Assembly: GCA_015478945.1 (NCBI GenBank)
Contig: JABUQX010124167.1
Span: forward strand, 1-31,106
Length of the DNA stretch: 31,106 bases
Reading direction: 5' to 3'
From: Trachelipus rathkii
Taxonomy: Eukaryota; Arthropoda; Malacostraca; Isopoda; Trachelipodidae
Below are positions 11,187 to 22,945 of the stretch, piece after piece. The first letter of the stretch is position 1. Every line of letters begins with the position of its first letter. The notes under the pieces were generated by a model. The model had not been told where the DNA came from. It was given only the letters and a program-made list of their open reading frames with translations, and made no database searches. Both the position numbers and the translations under genes were made by a program.

Positions 11187-11793
11187 ACCTTCAATTGAAG
11201 AATATTAGATGTTGAAGAGAGTGAGCGTTGTCACGATGAAGTGGAGTTTCTTCCCGGAGGTGCTTAGGATTCCTCAGTGGGGCTAGCAGCCTCCTGCCCC
11301 AGACGCCGCAGAACTCCCCCCAGTGACAATGCTGCGAGCACACTCCGCTCTCCGGACCTGGAAGGACGTCGGGAAGTAGCATGTAACTGTCAGGTGAGCT
11401 AGGTGTGCACATTATGGCCTACTGGCTTCGACCGCTCTGTACTCTTACTGGCAGTTGGTCCGCACCTGCAGAAGCTTGAGTACGGTACAGGTGGCACAGG
11501 ATGACCGAACAGAGTAGCACCCAGCAGAAGAAACTTAATTTGATGGATGTTCAGTGATTTGATGGGTGTTCATGGTTGCTTGTTGGTGTTCGTTGTGCCA
11601 CTACAGTGGCATATGTTACTCCGGAGGAGCCACTTTAATGGGGCGGCGATGGCCTGAATTTAAACTGTACCTTCAATTGAAGAATATTAGATGTTGAAGA
11701 GAGTGAGCGTTGTCACGATGAAGTGGCGTTTCTTCCCGGGGGCTGCTTAGGATTCCTCAGTGGGCCTAGCAGCCTCCTGCCCCAGACGCCACA
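11187..11793 (-). mobile_element. TRIM-like element nested in gag
   Basis: Direct repeats of about 125 bp (11187-11310 and 11669-11793) flank 358 bp. On the minus strand each starts TG(C/T)GGCGTCTGGGGCAGG and carries ATCTAATATTCTTCA near the end, so a TG..CA LTR is possible, though the shared sequence runs on through ATTGAAGGT. Just 5' of the downstream repeat (minus sense) lies the purine run GTCACTGGGGGGAGTTC (11311-11327), a fair polypurine tract. No tRNA-complementary PBS and no target-site duplication could be shown. The interior is GC-richer and has no gene; a 73-codon frame across it is without similarity. An alternative is a simple tandem duplication of about 480 bp. Confidence 0.5.
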
Positions 11794-11842
11794 GTATCAT
11801 CATCATACCTTGAAGTATTTATTTCTTCACGCACGGACGTGT

Positions 11843-11980
11843 CTAGGGCCGGGCCTCGGATGGGTCCATACTTAGTGTACTTTTTCTAGTGGGATCTCGC
11901 CTTGAGTCCAAATATTGCTCTTCCATCAAACCAAGTAAAGCCTTCTGGTTTGATGTGGCATACTTGCGACTGTCAGCCAT
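11843..11980 (-). pseudogene. gag: N terminus of Gag
   Basis: The first ATG after the PBS (11980) opens a frame MADSRKYATSNQKALLGLMEE followed by an Arg/Asp/Ser-rich piece, which stops at 11843-11845 (TAG). After that stop another frame continues with a Gag-like run (EEINTSRYDDD) up to the TRIM-like insertion. It is chosen as the Gag start because it lies 250 bp behind the PBS and has the charged N-terminal helix-like look of Gag proteins; this is inference. Confidence 0.45.
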
Positions 11981-12227
11981 GTATTACAGAAGAAAATAAT
12001 AATAAAAAATCTGTGTATGGTAAAGAACCAAAGAAGAAATGGTGAATCAGATATGAAAGATGAAAGTTTTTTTTTTTCAAAAACAAAGAGTACGATCGTA
12101 CTTTTATATCGAACCAGTTCTGAAACATTATGCAAAAATAAGTTCAAAGGTAAGTCTGTACAAAAGCTGTTGTTATGCGTGTGAACAAAGTCACAATCAA
12201 GTGCGACTAATCAAACAGGAACACTGA

Positions 12228-12245
12228 GCCCCTGTTTGGGTGCCA
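12228..12245 (-). promoter_or_regulatory. Primer binding site, tRNA-Lys-like
   Basis: The minus strand has TGGCACCCAAACAGGGGC. It begins with TGG, which pairs with the CCA end of a tRNA, and differs from the lysine(UUU)-type PBS TGGCGCCCGAACAGGGAC only by three A/G transitions. It lies 18 bp inside the 5' LTR border, more than the usual 0-8 bp. Confidence 0.65.
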
Positions 12246-12263
12246 AATTAGTTTAAATATAGT

Positions 12264-12721
12264 TGTTGCAGTGAGTAACTTCCTAAATAGGAGGAGTTAC
12301 TTCCATGGATATTGAACTATAGCTATAAATGATTAATATATCTTAAGAATATCTTAAGAATAAACTATTAGAGAACGGAATTAAACTATAGGTCCCTTTA
12401 CTTGGTTGGAAGACGTCAATACTGTTAATAATTCTTAGGATGGTCATCTTTTCAAGGAAGTGATAAGAACATCTGAAACAACTGGAGAGATAAGGTATCT
12501 TGGGCCCGGCATTTACTCAATCAGTCGTGTATTTCTTGATTGTGAAGGTAGATTTCAGTTTATATACACTCTAATCTTCATGAAAAATTATTTTCCAATT
12601 TATGTAACCAATGTAAGAAGGTAGGGGAATGAAAGATAGTGTGTATAAAATAGTTTAATAAGAATTGTGATAATAATATACAGGGTGACCACAAATGAAT
12701 GGTCAATGATATTTATGTACA
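12264..12721 (-). repeat. 5' LTR of the Ty3/Gypsy-like element
   Basis: Matches 4881-5347 in direct orientation. It has TG..CA ends on the minus strand, with the PBS on its inner side, so it is the 5' LTR. Its differences from the other copy (a 12-bp duplication near 12345-12357, loss of about 20 bp near 12494, scattered substitutions) mean that the insertion is not recent. Confidence 0.85.
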
Positions 12722-12726
12722 AAGGA

Positions 12727-13655
12727 CATTGAGATTCTCTCAATAATTCGGAAAACTTTACCCATAGGAAGGCTCGCAACAAAAGGAAAAACTAGTTCGA
12801 ATTCGGACAAAGAGTATGACTAGAGACTGAGCATGTGTAATGAGGTGTTCATGTAACTATGTGTACTGATCTTTTCACCTAACTTAAATTTTTACCAATG
12901 TATCTATATGACGGATTAATCTTCTGCTAAACCTTCTATGGCCCACAAATGAATGGGTTTGATGATTAGGATTCAAAGGTAGAACTCAAAGTTAGGATCT
13001 TGAGACCAAAGGTTTGAACCATAAAGTAGGATCTTGTATCCAGAGATTAGTATTGTATTTGCATCCAAGAATAGAATAGGACCGTGGATTAGGAACGTAG
13101 ATTAGGACAGAACTTTGGATTAGGACCATTGATTAGGACAGGACCATGGTTTAGAACCCTAAATAAAAGATATAAATTTAGACTACAATGCTTTTTACAA
13201 TAATTAATTAAGTTGAGGCAATTAATGAATTATTCATCCTATCCAGTTGAAGGATAACAGTGAGGGAAACAATCTGATCACTTTCCAATGACAGGTGGAC
13301 AGCATCACTTGTAGTTGTAGATCATATCTATAATGTATATTAATTTGCTTTGACGAACTTATAGCTATAATTATATTTGCATTATTATATTCAAAGAGGC
13401 AAATAATATGAATAAATTTACGTGGTAACCCACCTTTAAATCAGTAGATATACTTTTGGTTGCAGTCACGCAATTTATTAGGACTCAGCCACAAATGTCT
13501 AACAATTAATGGATTGAGGCAATGGAATTAAGAATATATATTACAAATACTAAAACAAAAATAAGAATTAATAGAATCGTCATAAGTTATTAAGGGTTTT
13601 CGATCATACAAGATAAATGAATAACATACAGTTTAATCCTACGTATACGGTGATT
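12727..13655. other. AT-rich unique-looking DNA with a degenerate TTAGGA minisatellite
   Basis: No gene is seen. 12960-13160 holds a degenerate repeat built on GATTAGGAC/GGATTAGGA words at spacings of about 13-20 bp. The rest is AT-rich with short A/T runs. It is the last stretch before the satellite. Confidence 0.55.
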
Positions 13656-16600
13656 GGTTATATTACCAAACCGCTGGCACTTTCTTTCAGACTTTCAGCT
13701 AAACGGACATTATTTTATTAATAAAGTTAGTAACCAATTTAAGGAATGGATCATCAAGAGAGCAATATTCTCGAGACTTTCGCCAAAACTGTTCTCGAAC
13801 TCTACGGATGATAAGTTTATTGGTTACCAAGCAATAAAATTCTCAGGCGCTACCCTATGATAAGCTCACAAAACCATGGACTTTCTACTTGGGAGATATT
13901 GCAGACTTCAGACCAACGGCGATTTTTCATAATATAACTTAAAGGTAACTAATTTTACGATATTTCATAAAATATTAGGTCTCCGAGAGTTTCCGGGAGA
14001 ATTGGTTTGAAACTCTTAGGAAATTAAGTATTTCTGTATCCAGGGATAAAAAATCTCATCGCTCACTTATTACTGATAGCCAAACCATGGACTCTTTCAG
14101 ACTTCCCAGACCAACGGCATTTATATTAATAATTATACAATATTAGATATCATACACAATATCTCGGAGATTTTGTCCAAATTTTGAACTCTTACGGAAA
14201 TTTAAGTATTTTCATTCCAGAAATAAAAAATCTATCGCCTACCATATTTACTATGTCACCAAAACCCTGGACTCTATCAAGACTTATCAGACCAACGGCC
14301 TTTTATTCATAAAATTAGTACACAATTTCAGAAGTCATTAAACTTATTCTACGGAGATTTCCAAATTTTGCAAAGCTCTTACGGCGAATCTAATATTTAT
14401 TTCGTTCCAGATGAAATCTTCATTACTCCAAATCCCCTGGACTCCTTTCAGACTTCGCCAACGGCATTTATTAAGTAAATTAAGTAGACAATTTATAGAT
14501 ATTCACTAACAATATTCTCGGAGATTTCCAAATTTTGAAACATCTGTTTAAAATATTAAGTATTTTTCGTTCCAGAGACATAAAATCTATCGCTAGTATT
14601 GACTCCAGAATGAGCGACTCTTTATCAGACTTCACGACCACGCAATTTTATAAATAGAGTTAGTAAACACACTATCTCACACGCACTCACATAACAATTA
14701 TTGGAGAAGATTTCCAAATTTTGGCAACTCTCTACGGAAATCTAAGTATTTTCGTTTAATAAAAAAAATTCTAATCATTAACTTGTTAAAAAAAACCTAT
14801 TCAGACTGCAGCCTCAAACGGCATTTTATTAATAAATTAGTAACAATTTTTAGATAATATTTTAACAATAATTCTCGGAGATTTCAAATTTTGACTCTTA
14901 CGGAAATACTAAGTAATTTTCGTTCCAGATAAAAAATCCACCTATTACTTCAAAACCTGGACACTTACAGACTTCAGGCTCATACGGCATTCTTACTTAT
15001 ATTAAAATTTATCTTTATAAGCTCATCAAGTACTCACTAAAAATAATGTCGGAGAATTTCAACAAATTTTGAACTCTAAGGAAAATTAAGATTTTTCGTT
15101 CCAGAAATAAAAAATCTATCGCTACCTTTTACTCCAAAAACCTGGACTCTTTCAGACTTCAGACCAACGGATCCTAATTATTACTTAATTAGTAACATTC
15201 TAGATATCATAACGATCATTCCTCCGGACCGATTTTCCAAATATTTGTAACTCTCTACGGCAAACTCTAAAGATACATTTTCGATTCCAGCAATAAAAAT
15301 GTAACTGTCGTACATATTACTATTCCAAAACTTGGACTCTTTCAGTACTTCAGACCAACGGACACGTTTTTTAATGTAATAAATTAAGTGAACAATTTAA
15401 GATATCTTTATATACAAATTAGCTCGGAGATCTTCCACAATAGTTTGAAAATTTTTAGGAAATCCAATTATATTCCTTCCAAAACAAAAATATCGATTTC
15501 ATTACTCTCGATGAGAGACTCTTTCAGACTTCAGCCCAACGGCATTTTTATTAATAAATTAGTAACAATTTTAAGATATCATAACAATATTCTCGGAAGA
15601 TTTCCAAATTTTGAACTCTTACGGAAATCTAAACATTTTTCGTTCCAAGAATAAAAAATCTAATCGCCTACCTATTATACCAAACCTGGACTCTTCAGAC
15701 TCTCAGCCACGCATTTTATTAAAAATTAGTAACAATTTAAGATATCAAACAATATTTTCGGAGATTTCCAAATTTTGACACTCTTAACGGAAATCCTCAA
15801 CTAGGTTGCGTCTAGGCACTAAAATTTGCTACTATTACTTTGCTAAGTAGAGGAAGTGGTAGACTTGCAGCACCAGAACGGCATTTTTATTATAAAATTG
15901 TACATTTAAGATATCCATAACAATTTCTCTTAGGGATTTCAAATTTTGGAAACCTACTTACTGGATCTAAGGTATTATTCATTCCAGAATAAAAATCTAT
16001 CGCTACCATACTTATTCTTATAAACCTGACTTTTCAGACTTCAAGACCGCAAACGGCTTATTTTTATCTAATAAAATTAACCAAAATCTTTAAAATATTA
16101 ACAATATTCTGGAGATTTCTTTAAATTTTGGACCTTCCTTAGGAAATCTACGTATTTTCGATCCAGAATAAAAGAATCTATGCTACCTATTACTATATTC
16201 TTTCCAAAACCTGGACTCTTTGCAGACTTCCAGCCCACACGGCCTTTTTTTAATAAATTAGGATAACAATATTAAGATCTCTATCCACAATATGGCATCT
16301 TTTGGAGATTTCCAATTTTGGACTCGTAGTTAATAAGTTTTTCGTATCCAGAATAAAAAATCTATTCGCTACCATTTACTTCCCTATAAATTCCTGGACT
16401 TCTTTCAGACTTCAGCCCATACGGCATTTTATTCATAAATTAGTAACAATGGTTAAGAATCATAACAATATTCCGGATAACTGAATTTCCAAATTTTTGA
16501 ACTCATAAACGCGAAATCTGAAAGTATTTTCGTTCCAGAGAATAAAAAATTCTATCGCTAACTATTACATCTCAATAAACCAAACACCTGGGACTTTCTT

Positions 16601-18190
16601 TTCAGACTCAGACCAACGGCATTTTTATTAATAAAATTAGTAACAATTTAAGATAATCATAACAATATTTCTCGGAGTTTTTCCAAATTTTAGAAACATC
16701 TTACGTGAAAATCTGAAGGTCTATTCGTTGTCTCCCAGGGGAAATAAAAAATCTTCGCTACCATACCTATGTACTTTAAAACCGGCTGGCACTCTTTCCG
16801 AATTCAGACACCAAACGGCATTTATTAATAAAATTAGTAACAATTTAAGATATCAATAACAATAATTTCGTCGAGAGAGAATTTCCAAATTTTGAACTCT
16901 TAGTTAAAATCTAAGTATTTGTCGTTCCAGGAATAAGATAAAAAATACTATCGCTATCTCTCATTACTACTACAAATTCACCAAAACCTGGACTCTTTCA
17001 CGAACTTCAGCGCAACCGGCATTTTATTATAATTGTAGTAACATTTAAGATATCAATAATAATATTCCTCTAGGTGATTTCCAATTTTTGAACTCTTACG
17101 AGGAATCTAGGTTTATCGTTCCAGAAATAAAAAATCTATTCGCAACGCATATACTTTAAGATATTTTAGGCGCGCAAAGACCGTGGGCACGTCTTTCAGA
17201 CTTCAGCCTCAAACAGGCATTTGTTTAATATATATTAGGGACGCAATTTAAGATATCATCCAACAATCATTCCCCAGTTTTCTTTCATAATTCTATGAAC
17301 TTCGTACGTTAAAATCTAAGTATTCTACTCATTACGTCTAATTTGTAAATAAACATCGCTACCAGTATATACTTCGCCCAAAACCTGGACTCTTTCAGAC
17401 TCTACGCAATCGCAGTTAATTGCTTAATAAATAGTACACAAGGCCTATCATAGCAAATATTCTCAGGATGCATTTCAATATGTTGAAACTCTTACGGAAA
17501 TCTAAGTATTTTCGTTCCTGAATCAGGTATAAATAACTATCATTACTTAATATACAGTAGATGTCTTGGTGAAATTAAAGTCATATTGTATTAATAATTA
17601 GAAATATATTTTATATTTTCTATAACAAATAATTTTCATAGGAGCATTTCCAAATTTTTGAACTCTTACGGAATACTAAGTTTATTTCGTTCCAGAATTA
17701 AAAAAATCTATACGCTACCTATTACTCCAATAAACCTGGACATATTTCGAAGACTTTTCAAGCCATCGTGCACATTTTTTTAATAATTAAGAACAACTTG
17801 AGATAATCAAATAACAATATTCGCCGGAAATTCCAAATTTCATTGAACTCTTAGGAATACTTAAGATGATTTATTTCGTATTCAGAAATAAATCTATCGC
17901 TTCCTTTACTCCAACACATACTTCTAGAGACTCTTTCAGAATTACAGTTCCCAATCGAGCATTTTTATAATTAAATTAGAGTAACAATTTAAGTATATAC
18001 ATAACAATTATTTTCTACCGGAGAACCTTCCAAATTGTATTAGAACTCAATTACCGTTAGAAATCTAGAGTATTATCTAGTTCTCAAGAATATAAATCTA
18101 TACGCTTATAACCATTATTAATTACTATTAACCAATGACATGTCTACTGTCAGACTTCAGCCCAACGGCATTTTAATTAATAAATTTAAA
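13656..18190 (+). repeat. Satellite array, consensus monomer about 167 bp
   Basis: About 25 head-to-tail copies. In + order the key words of a monomer are CTATCGCTACCTATTACTCC, AAACCTGGACTCTTTCAGAC, TTCAGACCAACGGCATTTT, TTAATAAATTAGTAAC, AAGATATCATAACAATATTC, TCGGAGATTTCCAAATTTTG, AACTCTTACGGAAATCTAAG and TATTTTCGTTCCAGAATAAA. Joined by eye they give about 167 bp, whereas spacing in the window averages about 185 bp because nearly every copy has extra single bases. The first copy (13.66-13.85 kb) and one near 17.54-17.60 kb are poorly preserved. It has no protein-coding role; the short frames in it (for example at 13654, 15388, 16302) are chance. Monomer length is close to one nucleosome, as in many centromeric or heterochromatic satellites. 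Confidence 0.9.
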
Positions 18191-18229
18191 ATAAATGTTG
18201 TATAGGTCTAAAATATCTTTGATTTCAGA

Positions 18230-19500
18230 CCCTTTTAAGTTGGAGATGGTAGTTATAATGTAACGACGGGTTATCAGTTAGCGGCCTCCAAGCATGTTAA
18301 TCATCAATTATGAGCCTGTTGTTAACAACAACATTGCTAAGACGCTGAATATATTACTAACTACGCTATTATATTAGTTTTTCGTATATGTTTAGTGATA
18401 ACTTTGAATAGTATCGTGGTCTTTTGTCCTTGCCAATCATTTACATTCCTACACACGTATGACATTAAAGCCAGCTTTTTTATACATATCTTCTTGCTTC
18501 ATGGTGAGACTGTAACGGTCTACAGACGATATTTTATGTAGCGTACTTCTTCCTTTATTATAGTCTATATGTCCATGTCATGCACATCCATGATATAAGA
18601 ATGCAGTTTTCATACCATTCACATACCCAAATCCGTCAGGATACAGCCATTTGTTTTTAATTTTGAAACCTTCCTCCTTCCCATTACATGCATTTCTTAT
18701 ATTAATATTATTTAGCTTTCCTGGTGCATAAGCCAGCGAATAGCTTCATAGGTGAAAGGTTTTGGGTTCTCTGTACGTAGAACATTTATTTTTTCCTCAG
18801 GCATAAATAATTTTTTTATAAGATGTTAAAACATAAGAGATGCATTGTTTTGTGGTTCATTTTAATCGTATGACAATCTATATTCAAAATTTCTTTAAGA
18901 GCTGCCTACTTCTCAAAACATTTTCTTTAGTATAAGTTAACATCTTTTGTATCACAATACTTATTTTCACATATTCTACAAAAATATTGTATTCTTAACC
19001 TATAAACCTGTTATAGTACTCTTCAAATGCATGCTTTTCATCTGTTGACATTTTTATCTACTTCGAAGAATTTCTTTATCTGGAATTAAGTCCTTTTAAT
19101 AATTTTCAAGGTTGTCATTCTATTATTAACAATGTTAGGAAAGAAACCTTTTGGAATTGTCTTTTTCACAGACACCCATGCATTTAGGCAAGCTTTTCAA
19201 AGCACATGGTGTAAATAATAATGTATCCCTGAAGACTATATTTCCATTCGTTCCCATTGAAATGATTTTATTGCCTCTTGATTTCAAATGAGGATTGTCG
19301 AAGTTGATATTTGGGGCATCAACATTTAGAATATCGTTATAACCTTACATAATGGGCTTTCGTTTATTCATGAGCTCCAATAAAGCTATTTCTGAGTAGG
19401 TAGAATCTTCGATATTGATTTCTTTTTATTTGTCGAGTTATTCAGAAATGCTACTAACTTCTTCCACAAGTAAATTTAAATCATCTTTTTTTCTTGATAA
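18230..19500 (-). pseudogene. Family B DNA polymerase fragment, Polinton/Maverick-like
   Basis: The minus strand, read in several frames, shows the order of a protein-primed (DNA_pol_B_2 type) polymerase. In order: an exonuclease-side block GNIVFRDTLLFTPCALKSL (about 19190-19250), MSTDEKHAFEEYYNRF (about 19015-19060), ENKYCDTKDVNL (about 18930-18975), and a block with YPDGFGYVNGMK, FLYHGC, then HG (about 18565-18650), which matches the inserted 'F.GC.WHG' segment seen in Polinton-type and related viral polymerases. Last comes KQEDMYKKAGFNVIRV (about 18460-18510). Such enzymes replicate linear DNA from a protein primer. The part that should hold the palm and the catalytic DTD box would lie at lower coordinates, where the satellite begins instead, so the gene is cut off at about 18.2 kb. 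Frameshifts occur every few dozen codons. It may come from an integrated Polinton or an adintovirus-like relative; the segment cannot tell these apart. Confidence 0.58.
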
Positions 19501-19744
19501 CTAATATTATATATATACGTATTATATATATATATATTTAATAATATTGTATTATAATATTACTATATATAATATTAATATATATAATTATATATACATA
19601 TTAATATATATATATATATTATATATATAATATATATTATATTATTATTATATTAATATATTATATTATATATATATATATATATCATATTAATATACTG
19701 ATATATTATAATATTATATATCTATATATTTATATATATAATAT

Positions 19745-19793
<49 letters not shown>

Positions 19794-20050
19794 TATATAT
19801 ATATATATATATTAATCTATATAGTATATATATATAGTATATTAATATATATTAATATATATATCAGTAGATATATATATTTAATATAAATGGGTTTTAT
19901 ATTCTTTAAATTTTATATAATATATTTATATTGTATTTAATTATATTTATTATTAATATATATATATTATTTCTATACTAATAGTAATATATATTATACT
20001 ATATAATATTATATATATTTATCAGAGATATATAACAATACTATAACCGT
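19501..20050. repeat. Irregular (TA)n-rich tract
   Basis: TA repeats broken by extra A or T every few units, quite unlike the clean arrays left of 7.4 kb. There is no coding signal. Confidence 0.85.
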
Positions 20051-20204
20051 ATAACTATCCTATAGGCAGAGCCCTAATCTAGAGGGGGTGTACTACTCAA
20101 TATACGTCCGAGCAGGACGGCAAGCCAAAGCCTAAGAAGTAAAGTAAATAGCTCATAATTCCCCATACCGACCATAGTATTGCGTATATAACCCTTTGTG
20201 GACC

Positions 20205-20237
<33 letters not shown>

Positions 20238-21240
20238 AGAATGTTAGCGGATTTACTAATATATGACCTCGCTATTATTTAGTATTTGGCTAGTATAAGT
20301 AGTACATCTATATAACACTTAGATGCTAATAACTAATATGGTAGCGCTTTTAATTAAATAATTATATATATAACTAGTTTAAAACAAACAACGAACACTA
20401 TTATGCTGAAACCCACATCTATAAGTCACTTAGCATCGAAATATAGACAATAATATAAATATACAAATATATATATATTAATACACTACCTCATAAATAA
20501 TAATTTTTACTTCATAACATTAATGTGTTTAAATTGCAACAAAATACTACATCTAAATCATTAATAATATTTATATCCATCTAATAAATATAATAACATA
20601 ATCAGCATATACCTATATTTATATTAATATTCTCCTACTTAATTTATATAATATTATATATATAAAATAACTAAATTTAATTAAAATCATATCACTAATA
20701 ATTAAGATATGCCACTATGGTGGATTAATATACATTTAATTTATATATATATATATATATTATATTATTATATAATGTTAGCTATACTACTTAAATTTAC
20801 TATGATATGATAAATTATATATATTAATATATAATATACACTATATATATATTATATATATATAAATTATAAAATTATATAATATAGTTATTAAAATTCC
20901 CATATATATATATATCTTACTATATATATCATTATTATATATATATTATAAAAATAATTAATTATAATAAAAATCTTTCGATAATTTGTATTTTAAATAA
21001 TCAAAATAATAAAATACAATTAGCAAAAAAAATTAAACTAGAAATAAACAAACAACACCATCATCCCTCTTCTCACCTATCATTATAATACTGACTCTTG
21101 ACCGTGCCTTTGTTAAGATAGTTTATACTAAAATTTCTTTATAGAATTGAAAACTCAATACATACGTATTATAAGTGTTGGTCTTTTGTGTGTACATATC
21201 TATCTTTAATATATTACATTATTAATTATATATTATTTAT
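20051..21240. other. AT-rich non-coding DNA
   Basis: Apart from a short GC-richer patch (20065-20130), this is AT-rich with interrupted TA runs (20215-20236, 20740-20940). I recognise no gene. Confidence 0.6.
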
Positions 21241-21600
21241 TCATTAATTTATTATTATTTTTATATTATTATTATTATTATTATTATTCATTTATAATAT
21301 TATATTATTATTATTAATTATTATTAGTTAAGTTATAGTAGTAGTAGTAGTTTAGTATAGTAGTAGTCATTAGGTCTTAAGTAGTGGTAGTGGTAGTGGT
21401 AACGTGGGTAGCTGAGTGTGGTAGTGGTAGTATGGTAGTTAGTAAGTGGTAGTGGTAGTGTGATAAGAAATATTATTATTATTATTTTATTATTCATTAT
21501 TCATTATTTATATTGTTTATTAATTATTATTATTCATTAATATTATTATTATTCATTATTTAATTATTTAAATTATTATTTTAAAATTTATTATTTTATT
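21241..21600. repeat. Compound (ATT)n and (GTGGTA)n microsatellite
   Basis: ATT repeats (about 21245-21325), then TAG units (21335-21370), then a GTGGTAGTGGTA-type stretch (about 21380-21465), then ATT repeats again to about 21600, all with small interruptions. Confidence 0.85.
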
Positions 21601-22045
21601 TAATTCATTTCATTACTTAAGCTAAAGATTTATGGCACCTCATACGGAATTGAGAAGACGTTTATGTTGTCTAGGATCGAATATTCGGTACGCATAGAGA
21701 AGAAAGAGTTATGAGTCTTAGAATTAGGAAATCAGCCATTAACAATTATCTGAAATGTTTGAAAACCGTTTAAAATAAAGAGGTGTCGTAATATAGCATT
21801 CGTATTAGCCACACATACACGTGATATATTATATAATATGAGATATACGTATTTTCTTAATATACTACTTTATAAATATTATAACGTACTATAATAATAA
21901 TAATAAGCCTATATATATATATAGTAATAATTTAATATATTTCCCCTGAGTATGTATGCTTAAAAATATTATATCTATATAACTTTATAGGCTATTTATT
22001 AATATCATAAATACTTCTTAATAATACTATATACTAAATATCTCA
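21601..22045. other. AT-rich DNA, nothing recognised
   Basis: Contains a less AT-rich stretch (21620-21820) without a recognisable frame, then TA-rich sequence. Confidence 0.5.
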
Positions 22046-22047
22046 AC

Positions 22048-22195
22048 TTTTTTTGGGTGGAGGATGGCTCTCAAGTGGTAATCGCATCAGAGTAACCTGC
22101 GGTGGTTCAATCTCCAGAGAATAGCCAAGTTAATTTCGTTACCTATTTCCATAATATTGTTTCCTTTTTGTTTTAGTATTGTTATATATTTCTTT
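22048..22195 (+). mobile_element. tRNA-derived SINE-like copy 1
   Basis: A box-like GGATGGCTCTCAAGTGGTAA (22062-22081) is followed after about 22 bp by a B box-like GGTTCAATCTCC (22104-22115), the internal RNA polymerase III promoter spacing of a tRNA. A pyrimidine-rich tail (TATTTCC, TTTCCTTTTTGTTTT) follows. The sequence is related to copy 2 at 22325. SINEs are transcribed from these boxes and moved by LINE proteins. It is not a working tRNA, since no acceptor stem is seen. Confidence 0.55.
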
Positions 22196-22324
22196 GTATA
22201 ATCTATGCAAATACTTTAACACCTAAATATAAGGAACGAGGGATAAGGACAGAAGCTTGGAGACACCTGGTGATTTCGTCTTGACGGGAGCTCGGTTGCT
22301 TTAAAATCTGTTCTTGAATCCAAC

Positions 22325-22480
22325 TTTTTTGGGTGGATGGAACTGGTCGTGGTAAAGCATTATTACGAGTATACTTTAGTCTACTTATCTCGCTATCAAT
22401 AATGCCGGCTGGTTCAATATATCCAGCAGAAGGCAGTTTCTTCTTTATACCTTTCCGACCATTATATATTCTTTGTTTTT

Positions 22481-22490
<10 letters not shown>
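22325..22490 (+). mobile_element. tRNA-derived SINE-like copy 2
   Basis: Starts with the same TTTTTTGGGTGGA word as copy 1. It has GGATGGAACTGG and GTGGTAAAGCA, a longer middle with inserted bases, a B box-like GGTTCAATATATCC (22411-22424), and a tail ending TTTGTTTTTTCTTTT at the start of a (TA)n tract. Same direction as copy 1, about 275 bp apart. Confidence 0.55.
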
Positions 22491-22516
<26 letters not shown>

Positions 22517-22707
22517 TTTTAATATATATTTAATTATATATTTATTAATATTATTTATTATATATTAATATATATATAATATATATTATATATTATACTA
22601 TATATAATATATAATATATATATATATATATATAATATTATAATATATATATATATTAATATATATTATATATTAATATATAATATATTATATATATATA
22701 ATATATA

Positions 22708-22745
<38 letters not shown>

Positions 22746-22849
22746 CTTTTATCATAAACGTAAATATAATATTTAGTGAATTTAAAAATATATATTAATA
22801 AATTTATAATTTTAATTATATCGATTATGACTCTATGACATGATATATC

Positions 22850-22890
<41 letters not shown>

Positions 22891-22945
22891 TTAATATATA
22901 GTATATATATATATATATTTATATTATATATTAATATCTATTTAA
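22485..22945. repeat. Irregular (TA)n tracts
   Basis: Two TA-rich blocks (22487-22740 and 22850-22945) around an AT-rich spacer. The first follows the SINE-like tail directly. The Tyr/Ile-rich frame across the second block is an artefact. Confidence 0.85.

Noticed and set aside
12960..13160. Interstitial telomere (TTAGG)n
   Set aside because: TTAGG words are spaced, never in tandem.
13656..18190. CRISPR array
   Set aside because: The whole monomer is repeated, with no unique spacers, and the surroundings are eukaryotic.
22048..22490. True tRNA genes
   Set aside because: A and B boxes are present, but no acceptor stem or proper anticodon arm can be formed; two diverged copies with tails fit SINEs better.
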